Shown here: piece by piece, positions 35,003-44,094 of the stretch
Layout of the letters: every line of letters starts with the position of its first letter
Numbering within the stretch: the stretch's first letter is position 1
Assembly: GCA_963621965.1 (NCBI GenBank)
Contig: CAVFGN010000007.1
Location: forward strand, 1-63,147
Direction of reading: 5' to 3'
Source of the DNA: JAEELC01 sp963621965
GTDB lineage: Bacteria; Bacillota_I; Bacilli_A; Acholeplasmatales; Anaeroplasmataceae
Length of the DNA: 63,147 nt
The notes under the pieces: model-generated
What the model was told of the DNA's origin: nothing
The model's input: only the letters and a program-made list of their open reading frames with translations
Databases searched by the model: none
Translations under genes and position numbers: made by a program

Positions 35003-37930
35003 ATGAGTGTTGATATTAACAAAATAACATTTTTGTATGGTCAAACTGAATATAATATCTTAAAGAATGCCTTGCATTTAGAAGCTTATGTTAAATTAGC
35101 AGAATCTAAAGGTTATAAAGCATTAACTATTACTGATTCAAATCTATTTGGGGCTTATAAGTTTATAACATTATCTAAAAAGAATAATGTTAAACCTATT
35201 GTAGGACTTGAGATAGAGTATGAAATAGAAAATAAAAAAGATGTAATCTTAGGATATGCAAAAAACATTGATGGGTATAAAGAACTAGTCCAAATTTCTT
35301 CACAAAATAAACTAGATAATAAAATATTTACACTTAATGAACTAAAAGAATTTAAAAATATAATTTTTGTAAGTACACATAATACATTTTTTAATATTAC
35401 ATGTGATAATCTTAAAGCTATAATCAAACCATATTTATCTTTAAATGAATTTTGTATAGGTATAGATTTATCCATTAACGATGACTTTAAAATATTATAT
35501 GATTTTGCGACGCAAAATAATATAAAAGTTTTACCACTAAATAAAACTTTATACAATAATGAAGAGGATAGAATTTTATACGAAACTTTAGCCAAGATTG
35601 GAAATAATGAAATACTTAATGGTGACTTTAGGTATATTGAAAAAAAAGAACTTTTAACTAAATTTAAAGATTATCCTAATGTATTTGAAGATGTGTCTAA
35701 ATTTGTAGAATCTATTGTTGATTTTGATATAAAAACGGATGTTTCTTTACCTCATTTTCGTAATAATTTAAATCTCTCAAGTAAAGATTATTTGAATTAT
35801 TTATGCAATAAAGGGCTAAAAAAACGTTTAGAACAAAAAAATTACCAAAATATTGATGTTTACAATGAAAGGCTTAATTATGAACTTAGTGTTATAAACA
35901 AAATGGGTTTTGATGACTATTTCTTAATAGTTTGGGACTACGTTTTGTATGCAAAAAAGAATGGGGTTTTAGTCGGACCTGGTAGAGGTAGCGCTTGTTC
36001 ATCTTTAGTCGCATATACACTTGGTATTACTAATGTAGATCCAATTAAATATAATTTATTATTTGAACGTTTCTTAAATATCGAACGTGTAACAATGCCA
36101 GATATCGATATCGATTTTCCTGATGACAAACGTAATTTTGTGCTTGATTATGTTAAGAATAAATATGGAACGAATTGTGTCGCATCAATAGTAGCTTTCT
36201 CTACAATTCAAAAGAAATCAATAATAAGAGATCTTGGTAAGTTATATAATATTGATTCATTAAAATTAAAAGTGATATCGGAAGCACTAAATGAGACTGA
36301 TATTGAAACACTTCTTAAGGAATACGAAAATAATGATTCAATCTATTCGTTTTTGTCTTTGTGTAACCGTTTAGAAGGTTACCCTAAGACACTAACGACT
36401 CATGCGTCTGGTATTATAATTTCTGACAAACCTTTAACAAATTATGTAGCTCTTCAAAGGGGCTCACTTGATTTATATCAAACACAATTTGAAAGTGATG
36501 ATCTAGCTTCAATAGGACTTTTAAAGATGGATTTCCTAGTTTTGAGAAACCTTCAAATTGTAGATAAAACAGTTAAATATATTCCTACACTAAACAACAA
36601 AAATATTAACGACATACCGTTAAATGATAAGAAAACATATGACATGCTGTCTCTTGCGGATACAGCACTAATATTCCAACTTGAAGGTGAAGGAATTAGA
36701 AAGACAATTAAAAAATTAAAGCCAAACAATATAAATGATATTATTGCCTTACTTGCATTATATAGACCAGGGCCAATGGAAGAAATTGATAATTATATTG
36801 CAAGAAAAAATGGCAAAAAGTTTGAATATATTCATCCAGACCTAGAACCAATTTTAAAAGAGACATACGGAATTATTGTTTATCAGGAACAAATTATGCT
36901 TATTGCACATAATTTTGCAGGGCTTAGCTTAGGTGAAGCTGATATTTTAAGAAGGGCTGTATCTAAGAAGAAAAGCGATGTGCTGATTAAAGAACGTGAA
37001 AAATTTGTAGAGGCATCTACAAAAAAAGGCTACTCAAGTGATGTTGCAAATAAAATATATGATTATATTGTAAAATTTGCTGAATATGGGTTTAATAAAG
37101 CACATGCTGTAGGGTATGCGATTTTGTTATATCAAATGGCTTATCTAAAAGCTAACTATACAAAAGAATTTATAGTTGCAGCTTTAAATGTAGGTACAAC
37201 AAAAAGTGAGACTAAAACATATATAGAATATTTAAAAAGAAAAAGAATTAAAGTATATAATCCTGATATAAATGTCTCAACTGATGAATTTGCCTTGTAT
37301 AATGATGGTGTTATTTTACCATTTACTGAGATTGCAATGATAGGTAAAAATAAGGCAAATGAAATTGTCAAAAATAGAGAAAATGGATACGCTAGTTTTG
37401 AAGACTTCACCTCGAAAAACAATTTAACTAGTGAAGAAATCTCAAGCTTGATTTTCTCGTGCTCATTTGATAAATTTAATAAAACTAAAAAGAATTTATT
37501 TGATAACAAAAAAAGTTATGCATATTTAGATGATATAATTGATGACGTTGAAGAATTCGATATTGATTTCTTGCGTCAAAAAGAATTAGAGGCATTAGGT
37601 TATAATATAAAATATGATTTATTTAATGATATTTTGGCTTTATATTCGAAATATCACGTAAAAAATATTAAAGATCAAATCAAATCAAATGAAATAACAA
37701 CAATTATAAGATTTAATAAAATAAAAGAAATTAAAACCAAAAAAGGCGAAGCTATGTTAGTTGGTTCTTTGACTGATTCCTTTGTTGAACTACCTTTTGT
37801 AGTTTTCCCGTCAACATATAAAACTACTCGAGATATTGATACAGATTCGTTATATCTAGCTAAGGGTAATTTAAATAAAGATAAGTATAACGTAGTCAAT
37901 TTTTATTTTAGAGAAATAAAAAGGGTCTAG
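35003..37930 (+). CDS. dnaE: DNA polymerase III alpha subunit DnaE (short form)
   Basis: Replicative C-family polymerase. A PHP domain occupies about residues 1-190. The palm contains GPGRGSACSSLVAYTLG and the metal-binding PDIDIDFPD near residue 370-378. RPGPMEEIDNYIARK near 590 and FNKAHAVGYA near 700 are standard landmarks. At 975 residues it is shorter than B. subtilis DnaE; the C-terminal OB region is present but reduced. ATG 35003 has GTGAGG at 34991-34996; a GTG start at 34991 would consume that site. Low-GC Gram-positives normally also have PolC, which is not in this window. Confidence 0.95.
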   Translation: MSVDINKITFLYGQTEYNILKNALHLEAYVKLAESKGYKALTITDSNLFGAYKFITLSKKNNVKPIVGLEIEYEIENKKDVILGYAKNIDGYKELVQISSQNKLDNKIFTLNELKEFKNIIFVSTHNTFFNITCDNLKAIIKPYLSLNEFCIGIDLSINDDFKILYDFATQNNIKVLPLNKTLYNNEEDRILYETLAKIGNNEILNGDFRYIEKKELLTKFKDYPNVFEDVSKFVESIVDFDIKTDVSLPHFRNNLNLSSKDYLNYLCNKGLKKRLEQKNYQNIDVYNERLNYELSVINKMGFDDYFLIVWDYVLYAKKNGVLVGPGRGSACSSLVAYTLGITNVDPIKYNLLFERFLNIERVTMPDIDIDFPDDKRNFVLDYVKNKYGTNCVASIVAFSTIQKKSIIRDLGKLYNIDSLKLKVISEALNETDIETLLKEYENNDSIYSFLSLCNRLEGYPKTLTTHASGIIISDKPLTNYVALQRGSLDLYQTQFESDDLASIGLLKMDFLVLRNLQIVDKTVKYIPTLNNKNINDIPLNDKKTYDMLSLADTALIFQLEGEGIRKTIKKLKPNNINDIIALLALYRPGPMEEIDNYIARKNGKKFEYIHPDLEPILKETYGIIVYQEQIMLIAHNFAGLSLGEADILRRAVSKKKSDVLIKEREKFVEASTKKGYSSDVANKIYDYIVKFAEYGFNKAHAVGYAILLYQMAYLKANYTKEFIVAALNVGTTKSETKTYIEYLKRKRIKVYNPDINVSTDEFALYNDGVILPFTEIAMIGKNKANEIVKNRENGYASFEDFTSKNNLTSEEISSLIFSCSFDKFNKTKKNLFDNKKSYAYLDDIIDDVEEFDIDFLRQKELEALGYNIKYDLFNDILALYSKYHVKNIKDQIKSNEITTIIRFNKIKEIKTKKGEAMLVGSLTDSFVELPFVVFPSTYKTTRDIDTDSLYLAKGNLNKDKYNVVNFYFREIKRV

Positions 37931-37950
37931 AAAATTTATTTTAAAGGGTT

Positions 37951-37956
37951 TATAAT
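37951..37956 (+). promoter_or_regulatory. Promoter -10 of the trpS T-box leader
   Basis: TATAAT at 37951-37956, 20 nt after the dnaE stop; -35 not recognisable. Confidence 0.5.
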
Positions 37957-37962
37957 ATATTA

Positions 37963-38182
37963 AACCGATGATAAGAAGAAAATATTAATGAAAAGCGTAG
38001 AGATATCGTGGTTGGTGAAAACGGTACTTAGTAGTTAATATTTATGGGCCTTTGAGGGTAGAGGTGAAATTAAGTAATCTCTAACGTTTCTCGCGTTAAG
38101 AGTAGAGGAAGTATTATTAATACTTTAAATTAAGGTGGTACCACGAGATATTCGTCCTTTTATGGCGGATGTCTTTTTTTTT
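37963..38182 (+). promoter_or_regulatory. T-box leader controlling trpS (tRNA-Trp responsive)
   Basis: A T-box riboswitch of about 220 nt. The T-box sequence AAGGTGGTACCACG is at 38132-38145. Stem I elements include AGAGATA near 38000 and the GGTGAAAACGG loop near 38015. A likely specifier codon is TGG (Trp) at 38045-38047, followed by the usual GCCTTTGAG. The terminator is GATATTCGTC (38147-38156) pairing through several G-U pairs with GGCGGATGTC (38164-38173), then T9. The T-box side can pair instead as antiterminator. Uncharged tRNA-Trp should allow read-through into trpS. Confidence 0.92.
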
Positions 38183-38194
38183 GGAGGAATTTTT

Positions 38195-39202
38195 ATGAAT
38201 AGAATTATTTCAGGTATTCAACCTAGTGGTAAAATTACACTAGGAAACTATTTAGGTGCTTTAAAAAATTTTGTTAAGTTACAAGATGATGAAAAATATG
38301 ATGATATTTTAATCTTTGTTGCTGATTTACATGCGATTACAGTTAGCCAAGATAAAGCTACACTAAGAAAAAATATTAAAAGTTTAGTTGCCTTGTATTT
38401 GGCTTGTGGCTTAGATCCTAAGAAGTGTCACATCTTTATTCAAAGTGAAGTAAGTAATCATACTATGTTATCATGGATACTTGAATGTAATGGTTACATT
38501 GGTGAATTTGAAAGAATGACTCAATTTAAGTCTAAGAGTGTGGCACAAAAGACTAACGAAGGTATTCCTCTAGGTCTTTTAACTTATCCTGCCCTTATGG
38601 CTAGTGATATATTGTTATATGATGCAAAGTATGTGCCAGTAGGTCAAGACCAAACTCAACATCTTGAGATTACGCGTGATTTAGCTCAAAGATTTAATAA
38701 TAAATACGGTGAGACATTCGTATTGCCTGAAGCATTAGTTGTAAAGGGTGGTCAAAAGATATATTCTTTGACTGATCCTACAAAAAAGATGTCAAAGAGT
38801 GATCCAAATCCTAAATCTAATATTTGCTTACTTGATGATTTGGCTCAAATTAAAAATAAGATAAAAGGAGCTGTAACTGATAGTGAAGCTAAGATTTACT
38901 TTGATTTAGAAAACAAAGCAGGTATATCTAACCTTCTTACTATTTATTCTTGTATTTCAGGAAAAACTATCGACCAATTAGTTGACGAGTATAAGGATTC
39001 TAATTATGCAACTTTTAAGGATGACTTAGCTAATGTTGTAATTGAGGAAATTAGACCAATTCAAGACAAATATAATGAATTAATTAATTCAGACTATCTT
39101 GATAAAGTACTTGATGAAGGAAGAGATTATGCATTATATTTATCTAATAAAAAAATTAGTAAAGTAATGGATAAAGTTGGTTTAGGAAGAAAAAAGAAAT
39201 AA
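38195..39202 (+). CDS. trpS: Tryptophan-tRNA ligase
   Basis: Charges tRNA-Trp. The class I HIGH region reads SGIQPSGKITLGNYLGA (TLGN as HIGH) and the KMSKS loop is present near residue 197 (KKMSKSDPNPKS). GYIGEFERMTQFKSK and VGQDQTQHLE are TrpRS landmarks. At 335 residues it has family length. ATG 38195 has TTGGAGG at 38181-38187. An in-frame GTG in the T-box would be spurious. Control is by the T-box just upstream, whose Trp specifier agrees with the enzyme. A long terminator follows. Confidence 0.97.
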   Translation: MNRIISGIQPSGKITLGNYLGALKNFVKLQDDEKYDDILIFVADLHAITVSQDKATLRKNIKSLVALYLACGLDPKKCHIFIQSEVSNHTMLSWILECNGYIGEFERMTQFKSKSVAQKTNEGIPLGLLTYPALMASDILLYDAKYVPVGQDQTQHLEITRDLAQRFNNKYGETFVLPEALVVKGGQKIYSLTDPTKKMSKSDPNPKSNICLLDDLAQIKNKIKGAVTDSEAKIYFDLENKAGISNLLTIYSCISGKTIDQLVDEYKDSNYATFKDDLANVVIEEIRPIQDKYNELINSDYLDKVLDEGRDYALYLSNKKISKVMDKVGLGRKKK

Positions 39203-39236
39203 TGTATTAAAATTTTGTGAATTTCGTGGGAAAAAT

Positions 39237-39288
39237 GGCTATAATTTTGGTTTCGTGAAACAAAACTAAAGAATTATAGCCTTTTTTG
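39237..39288 (+). terminator. Terminator of trpS
   Basis: GGCTATAATT (39237-39246) pairs with AATTATAGCC (39272-39281). An inner stem GTTTC-GT-GAAAC stacks inside, then T6. Confidence 0.88.
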
Positions 39289-39296
39289 TTAATCCA

Positions 39297-39324
39297 TTGT
39301 ATTTAATTTTTTATGCCTTACAAT
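39297..39324 (+). promoter_or_regulatory. Promoter of the carbohydrate-binding lipoprotein gene
   Basis: TTGTAT at 39297-39302, 16-bp spacer, TACAAT at 39319-39324. Confidence 0.55.
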
Positions 39325-39350
39325 GTAGGTGTAAAAAGGAGAAACAAATT

Positions 39351-41387
39351 ATGAAAAAAACAAAATTATCAAGCTTATTAATCTTATCCTCATTAGCATT
39401 ATCTCTAGCCTCTTGCGATATAAATACAAGTACAACTACTAAAACATCTCAAAGTGAAGAAAATGGTTCAAGTTCAAGTGGAACACAATCTGAATCAAGT
39501 TCAAGCAGCACTAAAGGTGAAACAAGTTCTGAATCTAGTAGTTCAAGTAGTTCAAGTTCATCTGGTTCAACTAGTACAACTACAAGCTCTAGTATTAAAA
39601 TGAACGAAAATGAAGCTTCAGGTTTAGCTCCTGTTGTAACACTAAACACACTAGATACATCAAACATTACGACAGAAGAAACAGCAACTGAGACTGAAGT
39701 TTTAACTGATACTACTTTAAGTGGAAATTATTATAATGGTGTAAGAATTACAACAGAGAAAAAAGGAAGCGTTATATTAACACTTAATAATGCGACTATA
39801 TATCAAAACAGCGATGCAGGTAAAGCTTTATATAACGAAAATAAGAATGTGTCAGTCACATTAAATTTACCTGAGGGTACAACTTCTTATATATACAATA
39901 ATACAGAAGATACAAACGCTATTCATATTAAAGGTACACTAAATATTACAGGTAGTGGTAAACTTGTTGTAATATCAGGAACTAAGAGTGCAATTAAATG
40001 TAATGGTCTAGTAAGTGTTAAAGACGCAAGTCTTGAACTAAGTGCTTTAAATTACGGTATAAATGCTGAAGAAGTTGAATTAGAAGATGCAAATGTAAAT
40101 GTTGTTTATGCTGGTAAAGATGGTATAAGAGCAGAAGTTGAAAACGAAGAAGTAGACGAAGCCCCTACATTTGACTCTACTATTGGATACGTAAACTTAA
40201 CAAATACAGTTTATAATGCGACTGTATGCGGAGATGGTATCCAAGCTAATACTACTTTAACTATTAAAGGTGGTACAACTGAAATTAAAACACAAGGTTC
40301 GTTTGTAAGTTATACATCTTCTAACATTGAAGAATACGAACTTGAAGATGACGATTTTAAATGGTCAAAATCGGGCTCATCATATAAAAAGATGTCTAGT
40401 GATGTAATTGGAACTAATTATTCAAAATATTTAGCCCTAACTCAATCATCAAAAGGTTTAAAAGTAGGCGCACTTAAATATACACTAGCTACTGATACAG
40501 ACACTGAACTTGAAGTAGCTTCTACAGAGTACAATCTAGTTATTACTGACGGCGCAATTGTTAATATTACTTCAACTGACTCAGGATCTAAGGTTGATTA
40601 TGGTGATACTACTATTAGTGGTGGCGCACAAGTTAGTGTTAATGCAGGAAACAAAGGTTTTGCGCCCGAACACGACTTCTATTTAACAGGAAGTGATACA
40701 GTTTTAACTGTTACAAACTCTTATGAAGCAGTTGAGGCTAGTCATATATACTTTAACGAAGGAACTGCTTATTTAAGCGCTAACGATGACGGTATTAATG
40801 CGGCTAGCGATTATTCAACTACTGATTATACAAATCTTACTATTGATTTCAATGGTGCTTATGTTTCAGTGAATGGTAAAGGTGATGGGTTAGATTCTAA
40901 TGGTACTATTAACTTTAACAGCGGAACTGTATTAGTGCTTGGACCTACAAGTGGTGCTGATAGTGCAATTGATGCAGATTCAAAAATCGCATTTAATGGT
41001 TCATTTGTTCTTGCGATAGGCGCAAGTGGAATGACTGAAACTCAAAACTACACTACTTCAAGTTCTACATATGTTATTGAAACTACAGAGTTAAGTGGAT
41101 CGAGCACATCAAATACCTTAACTATTAAATCAAGTGACGAAGAATACACAACAACATTCAATCAATCATTTGGTGAAATAGTGTTCTCTTCAAGTAAAAT
41201 TACAAGCGGATCATCATATACATTTGCATTAAATAACAATACTACAACTATATCTGTTACATCAAACATCACTACTAGTGGTTCAAACCAAGGTCCTAAT
41301 GGTGGACAAGGTGGAAACCAAAACCCTGGTGAAAATGGTCAAGGTGGCCCTAACGGAGATGGTGGTAGACCTAATGGTGGAAAATAA
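39351..41387 (+). CDS. Cthe_2159-like carbohydrate-binding lipoprotein
   Basis: A 678-residue lipoprotein: lipobox LASC with cysteine near residue 23, then a Ser/Thr-rich linker of about 65 residues (runs of SSSS at about 40-85). A long domain follows with repeated short strands and Asn/Gly turns (LSGNYYNGVRITTEKKGSV, IHIKGTLNITGSGKLV, DGIRAE, VNAGNKGFAPEH, DDGINAASDY, GDGLDSNGTINFNSG). That pattern is the parallel beta-helix of the Cthe_2159 family, one member of which binds acidic plant polysaccharide. The tail is Gly/Asn/Pro-rich. ATG 39351 has AAAAAGGAG upstream. Probably a surface glycan-binding or adhesion protein; no catalytic motif seen. Confidence 0.85.
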   Translation: MKKTKLSSLLILSSLALSLASCDINTSTTTKTSQSEENGSSSSGTQSESSSSSTKGETSSESSSSSSSSSSGSTSTTTSSSIKMNENEASGLAPVVTLNTLDTSNITTEETATETEVLTDTTLSGNYYNGVRITTEKKGSVILTLNNATIYQNSDAGKALYNENKNVSVTLNLPEGTTSYIYNNTEDTNAIHIKGTLNITGSGKLVVISGTKSAIKCNGLVSVKDASLELSALNYGINAEEVELEDANVNVVYAGKDGIRAEVENEEVDEAPTFDSTIGYVNLTNTVYNATVCGDGIQANTTLTIKGGTTEIKTQGSFVSYTSSNIEEYELEDDDFKWSKSGSSYKKMSSDVIGTNYSKYLALTQSSKGLKVGALKYTLATDTDTELEVASTEYNLVITDGAIVNITSTDSGSKVDYGDTTISGGAQVSVNAGNKGFAPEHDFYLTGSDTVLTVTNSYEAVEASHIYFNEGTAYLSANDDGINAASDYSTTDYTNLTIDFNGAYVSVNGKGDGLDSNGTINFNSGTVLVLGPTSGADSAIDADSKIAFNGSFVLAIGASGMTETQNYTTSSSTYVIETTELSGSSTSNTLTIKSSDEEYTTTFNQSFGEIVFSSSKITSGSSYTFALNNNTTTISVTSNITTSGSNQGPNGGQGGNQNPGENGQGGPNGDGGRPNGGK

Positions 41388-41398
41388 TTAAGACTAAG

Positions 41399-41430
41399 AT
41401 GAGTACAATTTGTTTTGTACTCGTTTTTTC
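41399..41430 (+). terminator. Terminator of the lipoprotein gene
   Basis: GAGTACAA (41401-41408) pairs with TTGTACTC (41415-41422), then T6. Confidence 0.88.
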
Positions 41431-41443
41431 TCGTGCTATAACG

Positions 41444-41452
41444 TGTTATAAT
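41444..41452 (+). promoter_or_regulatory. Promoter -10 of the membrane protein gene at 41469
   Basis: TGTTATAAT at 41444-41452, with a similar TGCTATAAC 10 bp upstream. The start near 41459 leaves about 10 nt of leader. Confidence 0.5.
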
Positions 41453-41468
41453 TAGTTAGGTGATTTGT

Positions 41469-42548
41469 ATGAAAGATTATACTTTTATAATTAAACATAT
41501 ATTAAAAATAGCAATTTATCTTGTGATTTTTATTATTTTTTATTTGGTTTTTGATAGAATTGACTCTAACAATAAGGTAGTTAATATTACCGAAATTATC
41601 TTTATTACTCTTTATTTAACTATAGGCGGAACGTATCTAATTTACGTCTTAATTAAGCACGATAGAGAAATTTATAAGAAACAAAAAGAAAAAGAAGAAA
41701 AGTTTTTTAAATTTCTAGATATTCTAGAGACATTTAATTATGATACGTCTTCGTTAGATGAAAAAATTCGTTATCTTTTAGCTGCATTATATGAGGCGTC
41801 CTCAAATTTTACAATGACTGATTTTTATGCACGAAGTTATAACTTTTCGCGTAGTGAAGTAAAAGAATTACTTTATAATGTAGTTGATAATGAATTCAAT
41901 GAATTCATAAATAATATAATTCTTAATTTTAAAGAAGAAGGACAAATTGCTTTATTTAGAAGACGTATTGTTGAAAAAATTAATAAAATAATAGGAATAT
42001 CAGATGAAGGATATTATTATGATGCAACTAATAATTTTAGAATAAAGATTTATCAAAGTGGCAATTCGTATAAATTGTTAAAAGAGAGGTTCAAAGATAA
42101 TAAGTTTGTAAAAATAAAAGTTGATAAGGGATATAATACATTTGATGATGCTTATTTAGCAACAACAAGAACTATATATTTTTTAAATGAGGATTTAAGA
42201 GACAGTATAAAAGCAGCTATTAAAAATGATATTAACTTGTATACATTTAAAGTTCAAGCTCATACATACAGACTTGCATTAAATCCGGAATGTGATGATG
42301 TTGAATTCTCATTATTTAGGTTAAATTATTTTTTAAATTTTCGTGATTTTAAAACATATAAATCTTTTATTAAGAAGAATAAGTATAATGATTTTGAATT
42401 ATTGAAAATAAACTTTCAAGAAGTTTATAAAACACTTCAAAATTATTTTAAAAGTAAAAATGATGATAACTTGAAAAAATTACATAGTGTACTAAAAGAA
42501 GAAATAGATAAACATATAGAACATGATAAATTTCGCATAGAAGAATAA
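41469..42548 (+). CDS. Membrane protein of unknown function
   Basis: A 359-residue protein I do not recognise. Two membrane segments near the N-terminus (about residues 8-28 and 42-64) are followed by a charged helix (KHDREIYKKQKEKEEK) and about 280 polar, cytoplasm-type residues rich in Lys, Asp, Phe and Tyr. ATG 41469 has AGGTG at 41457-41461; the GTG at 41460 lies inside that site. It has its own promoter and shares a terminator with pfp. No domain or motif could be named. Confidence 0.7.
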   Translation: MKDYTFIIKHILKIAIYLVIFIIFYLVFDRIDSNNKVVNITEIIFITLYLTIGGTYLIYVLIKHDREIYKKQKEKEEKFFKFLDILETFNYDTSSLDEKIRYLLAALYEASSNFTMTDFYARSYNFSRSEVKELLYNVVDNEFNEFINNIILNFKEEGQIALFRRRIVEKINKIIGISDEGYYYDATNNFRIKIYQSGNSYKLLKERFKDNKFVKIKVDKGYNTFDDAYLATTRTIYFLNEDLRDSIKAAIKNDINLYTFKVQAHTYRLALNPECDDVEFSLFRLNYFLNFRDFKTYKSFIKKNKYNDFELLKINFQEVYKTLQNYFKSKNDDNLKKLHSVLKEEIDKHIEHDKFRIEE

Positions 42549-42600
42549 AAGGCTACGAGTTGGCTCTAACATATAGTTAGAACCAAATCATAGCCTTTAT
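42547..42600. terminator. Bidirectional terminator between the 41469 gene and pfp
   Basis: AAAGGCTA (42548-42555) pairs with TAGCCTTT (42591-42598), with inner pairs TTGG/CCAA and TCTAAC/GTTAGA. A/T runs on both sides serve the convergent genes. Confidence 0.85.
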
Positions 42601-43847
42601 TATTTTTGTGTATATAAAATCTTTTTTAGTTTAGCAAATCTAGGAAGACCATTTAGAAGAGGTGCTTTCATATCACCTTGAATTAAAGGAAGTGCATATT
42701 CTACATATTTCTTGTTTAAACTTACTTTATCAGGGTTAATCCATTCAAGTGGAACTTTCTTTTCGTCGTTTGCAACTAAAGCTAAGTCGATTAGAGTGTA
42801 CTTGCATTTGTATTTTCCGTCTACATATTCTCTTTGAAATCCGACCATCTTATCAGTTATACCCTTACATGCATATTTAACAGCCATTTTACCTGCATTA
42901 TATGCTTCAAGAATATCTGTTTTAGATGCAAGATGTTGAGCACATCTTTGCATTAAATTGAATTCAATAGCACGAACCTTAACATTGTATTTGTTATGAA
43001 TTTGATCAGCTAATACTTGAGCGGTACCACCTAGTTGTGCATGACCAAATGAGTCAGTTTCAAGGGTCTTGAATAATTCAGGAATATATTTTCCGTCTTT
43101 TGTTTTGATACCTTCGCTAACTGCAACAAGCACATGCTTGTTCTTCTCAATTAGATTTCCAACTTTGTTCATAAAATCATCAAAATCGAAATCTATTTCA
43201 GGTAAATAAATTAAATCAGGACCACAACCTGCTTCAATAGCTAATTGACCTGCAGCTGTAAGCCATCCTGCGTTACGTCCCATTATTTCGCAAACACAAA
43301 CCATTGGTTGTTCATAAACATATGCGTCATGCTTGATTTCCATTAAAGTTGTTGCAACATATTTAGCAGCACTACCATAACCAGGGCAATGGTCAGTAAC
43401 GGCTAAATCATTATCTATTGTTTTAGGAACTCCCATACAAATACAGTCATACCCAGAATCTTTGAAAAATTTAGATACTTTATTACATGTATCCATAGAA
43501 TCATTTCCACCGTTATAGAAGAAATATCTAATATTATATTTTTTAAAGACTTCAAGAAGTCTCTTGTAGTCAGTGTCGTCTTCACTTAAATCTTTTAGTT
43601 TATATCTAACAGAGCCTATAAGAGAACTAGGTGTAGTACGAAGTAATTTTAATTCGTTAATATCTTCTTTAGAAATATCATAAAATTCTTCCTTCAAAAT
43701 ACCTTTAATTCCGTGTTTGGCTCCAAAAACATTAGTAATGCAATCTTGATTAAGAGCTTCAATAAATACTCCGGCAGCACTTGAGTTTATTACAGATGTA
43801 GGGCCACCTGATTGACCAAGGATTGCTGCACCAATTAGTTGTTTCAT
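42600..43847 (-). CDS. pfp: Pyrophosphate-type 6-phosphofructokinase
   Basis: Phosphorylates fructose-6-phosphate in glycolysis. At 415 residues it belongs to the PPi-dependent group. The nucleotide site reads GGNDSMDT at 113-120, with Asp where ATP enzymes have Gly in GGDGS. The catalytic loop is PKTIDND at 141-147, whose Lys (Gly in ATP enzymes) marks PPi use. EIMGRNAGWLTA near 190 is also typical. This predicts a reversible, ATP-saving step. AAAGGAG precedes the ATG at 43847. Divergent from pyk, so two control points of glycolysis share an upstream region. Confidence 0.93.
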   Translation of the reverse strand: MKQLIGAAILGQSGGPTSVINSSAAGVFIEALNQDCITNVFGAKHGIKGILKEEFYDISKEDINELKLLRTTPSSLIGSVRYKLKDLSEDDTDYKRLLEVFKKYNIRYFFYNGGNDSMDTCNKVSKFFKDSGYDCICMGVPKTIDNDLAVTDHCPGYGSAAKYVATTLMEIKHDAYVYEQPMVCVCEIMGRNAGWLTAAGQLAIEAGCGPDLIYLPEIDFDFDDFMNKVGNLIEKNKHVLVAVSEGIKTKDGKYIPELFKTLETDSFGHAQLGGTAQVLADQIHNKYNVKVRAIEFNLMQRCAQHLASKTDILEAYNAGKMAVKYACKGITDKMVGFQREYVDGKYKCKYTLIDLALVANDEKKVPLEWINPDKVSLNKKYVEYALPLIQGDMKAPLLNGLPRFAKLKKILYTQK

Positions 43848-43875
43848 AAAAATCTCCTTTTTTAATGACTCTATA

Positions 43876-43903
43876 ATTATATTATAAATAAATTTTAAAT
43901 CAA
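43876..43903 (-). promoter_or_regulatory. Promoter of pfp (minus strand)
   Basis: On the minus strand TTGATT (43903-43898), 16-bp spacer, TATAAT (43881-43876). Confidence 0.7.
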
Positions 43904-44016
43904 CTATTTGACTGACAGAAACTCGTCTTTCATTTTAAAAAGAACACTTAAAATTATATTTATTAGATAAAAAGTTTAAAAAAACAGGTGTGAACTCTAT
44001 TTTTTGAGAAAAAATA

Positions 44017-44067
44017 TTGTAGTGATTTTAAAAATAATATATAATATTTAAGGGTATAGAATACCTT
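44017..44067 (+). promoter_or_regulatory. Promoter of pyk with a 5' leader hairpin
   Basis: TTGTAG at 44017-44022, 17-bp spacer, TATAAT at 44040-44045. Right at the predicted transcript start, AGGGTAT (44051-44057) pairs with ATACCTT (44061-44067) around AGA. A hairpin at the 5' end could stabilise this presumably abundant mRNA. Confidence 0.65.
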
Positions 44068-44094
44068 GATATCAATATAAGGAGCAATATTTTT

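Noticed and set aside
38135..38194. GTG start for trpS within the T-box
   Set aside because: Those codons are the T-box and terminator; ATG 38195 has a proper GGAGG.
39449..39667. Minus-strand ORF opposite the Ser-rich linker
   Set aside because: Low-complexity Ser/Thr codons leave the reverse strand open; no start signal or homology.
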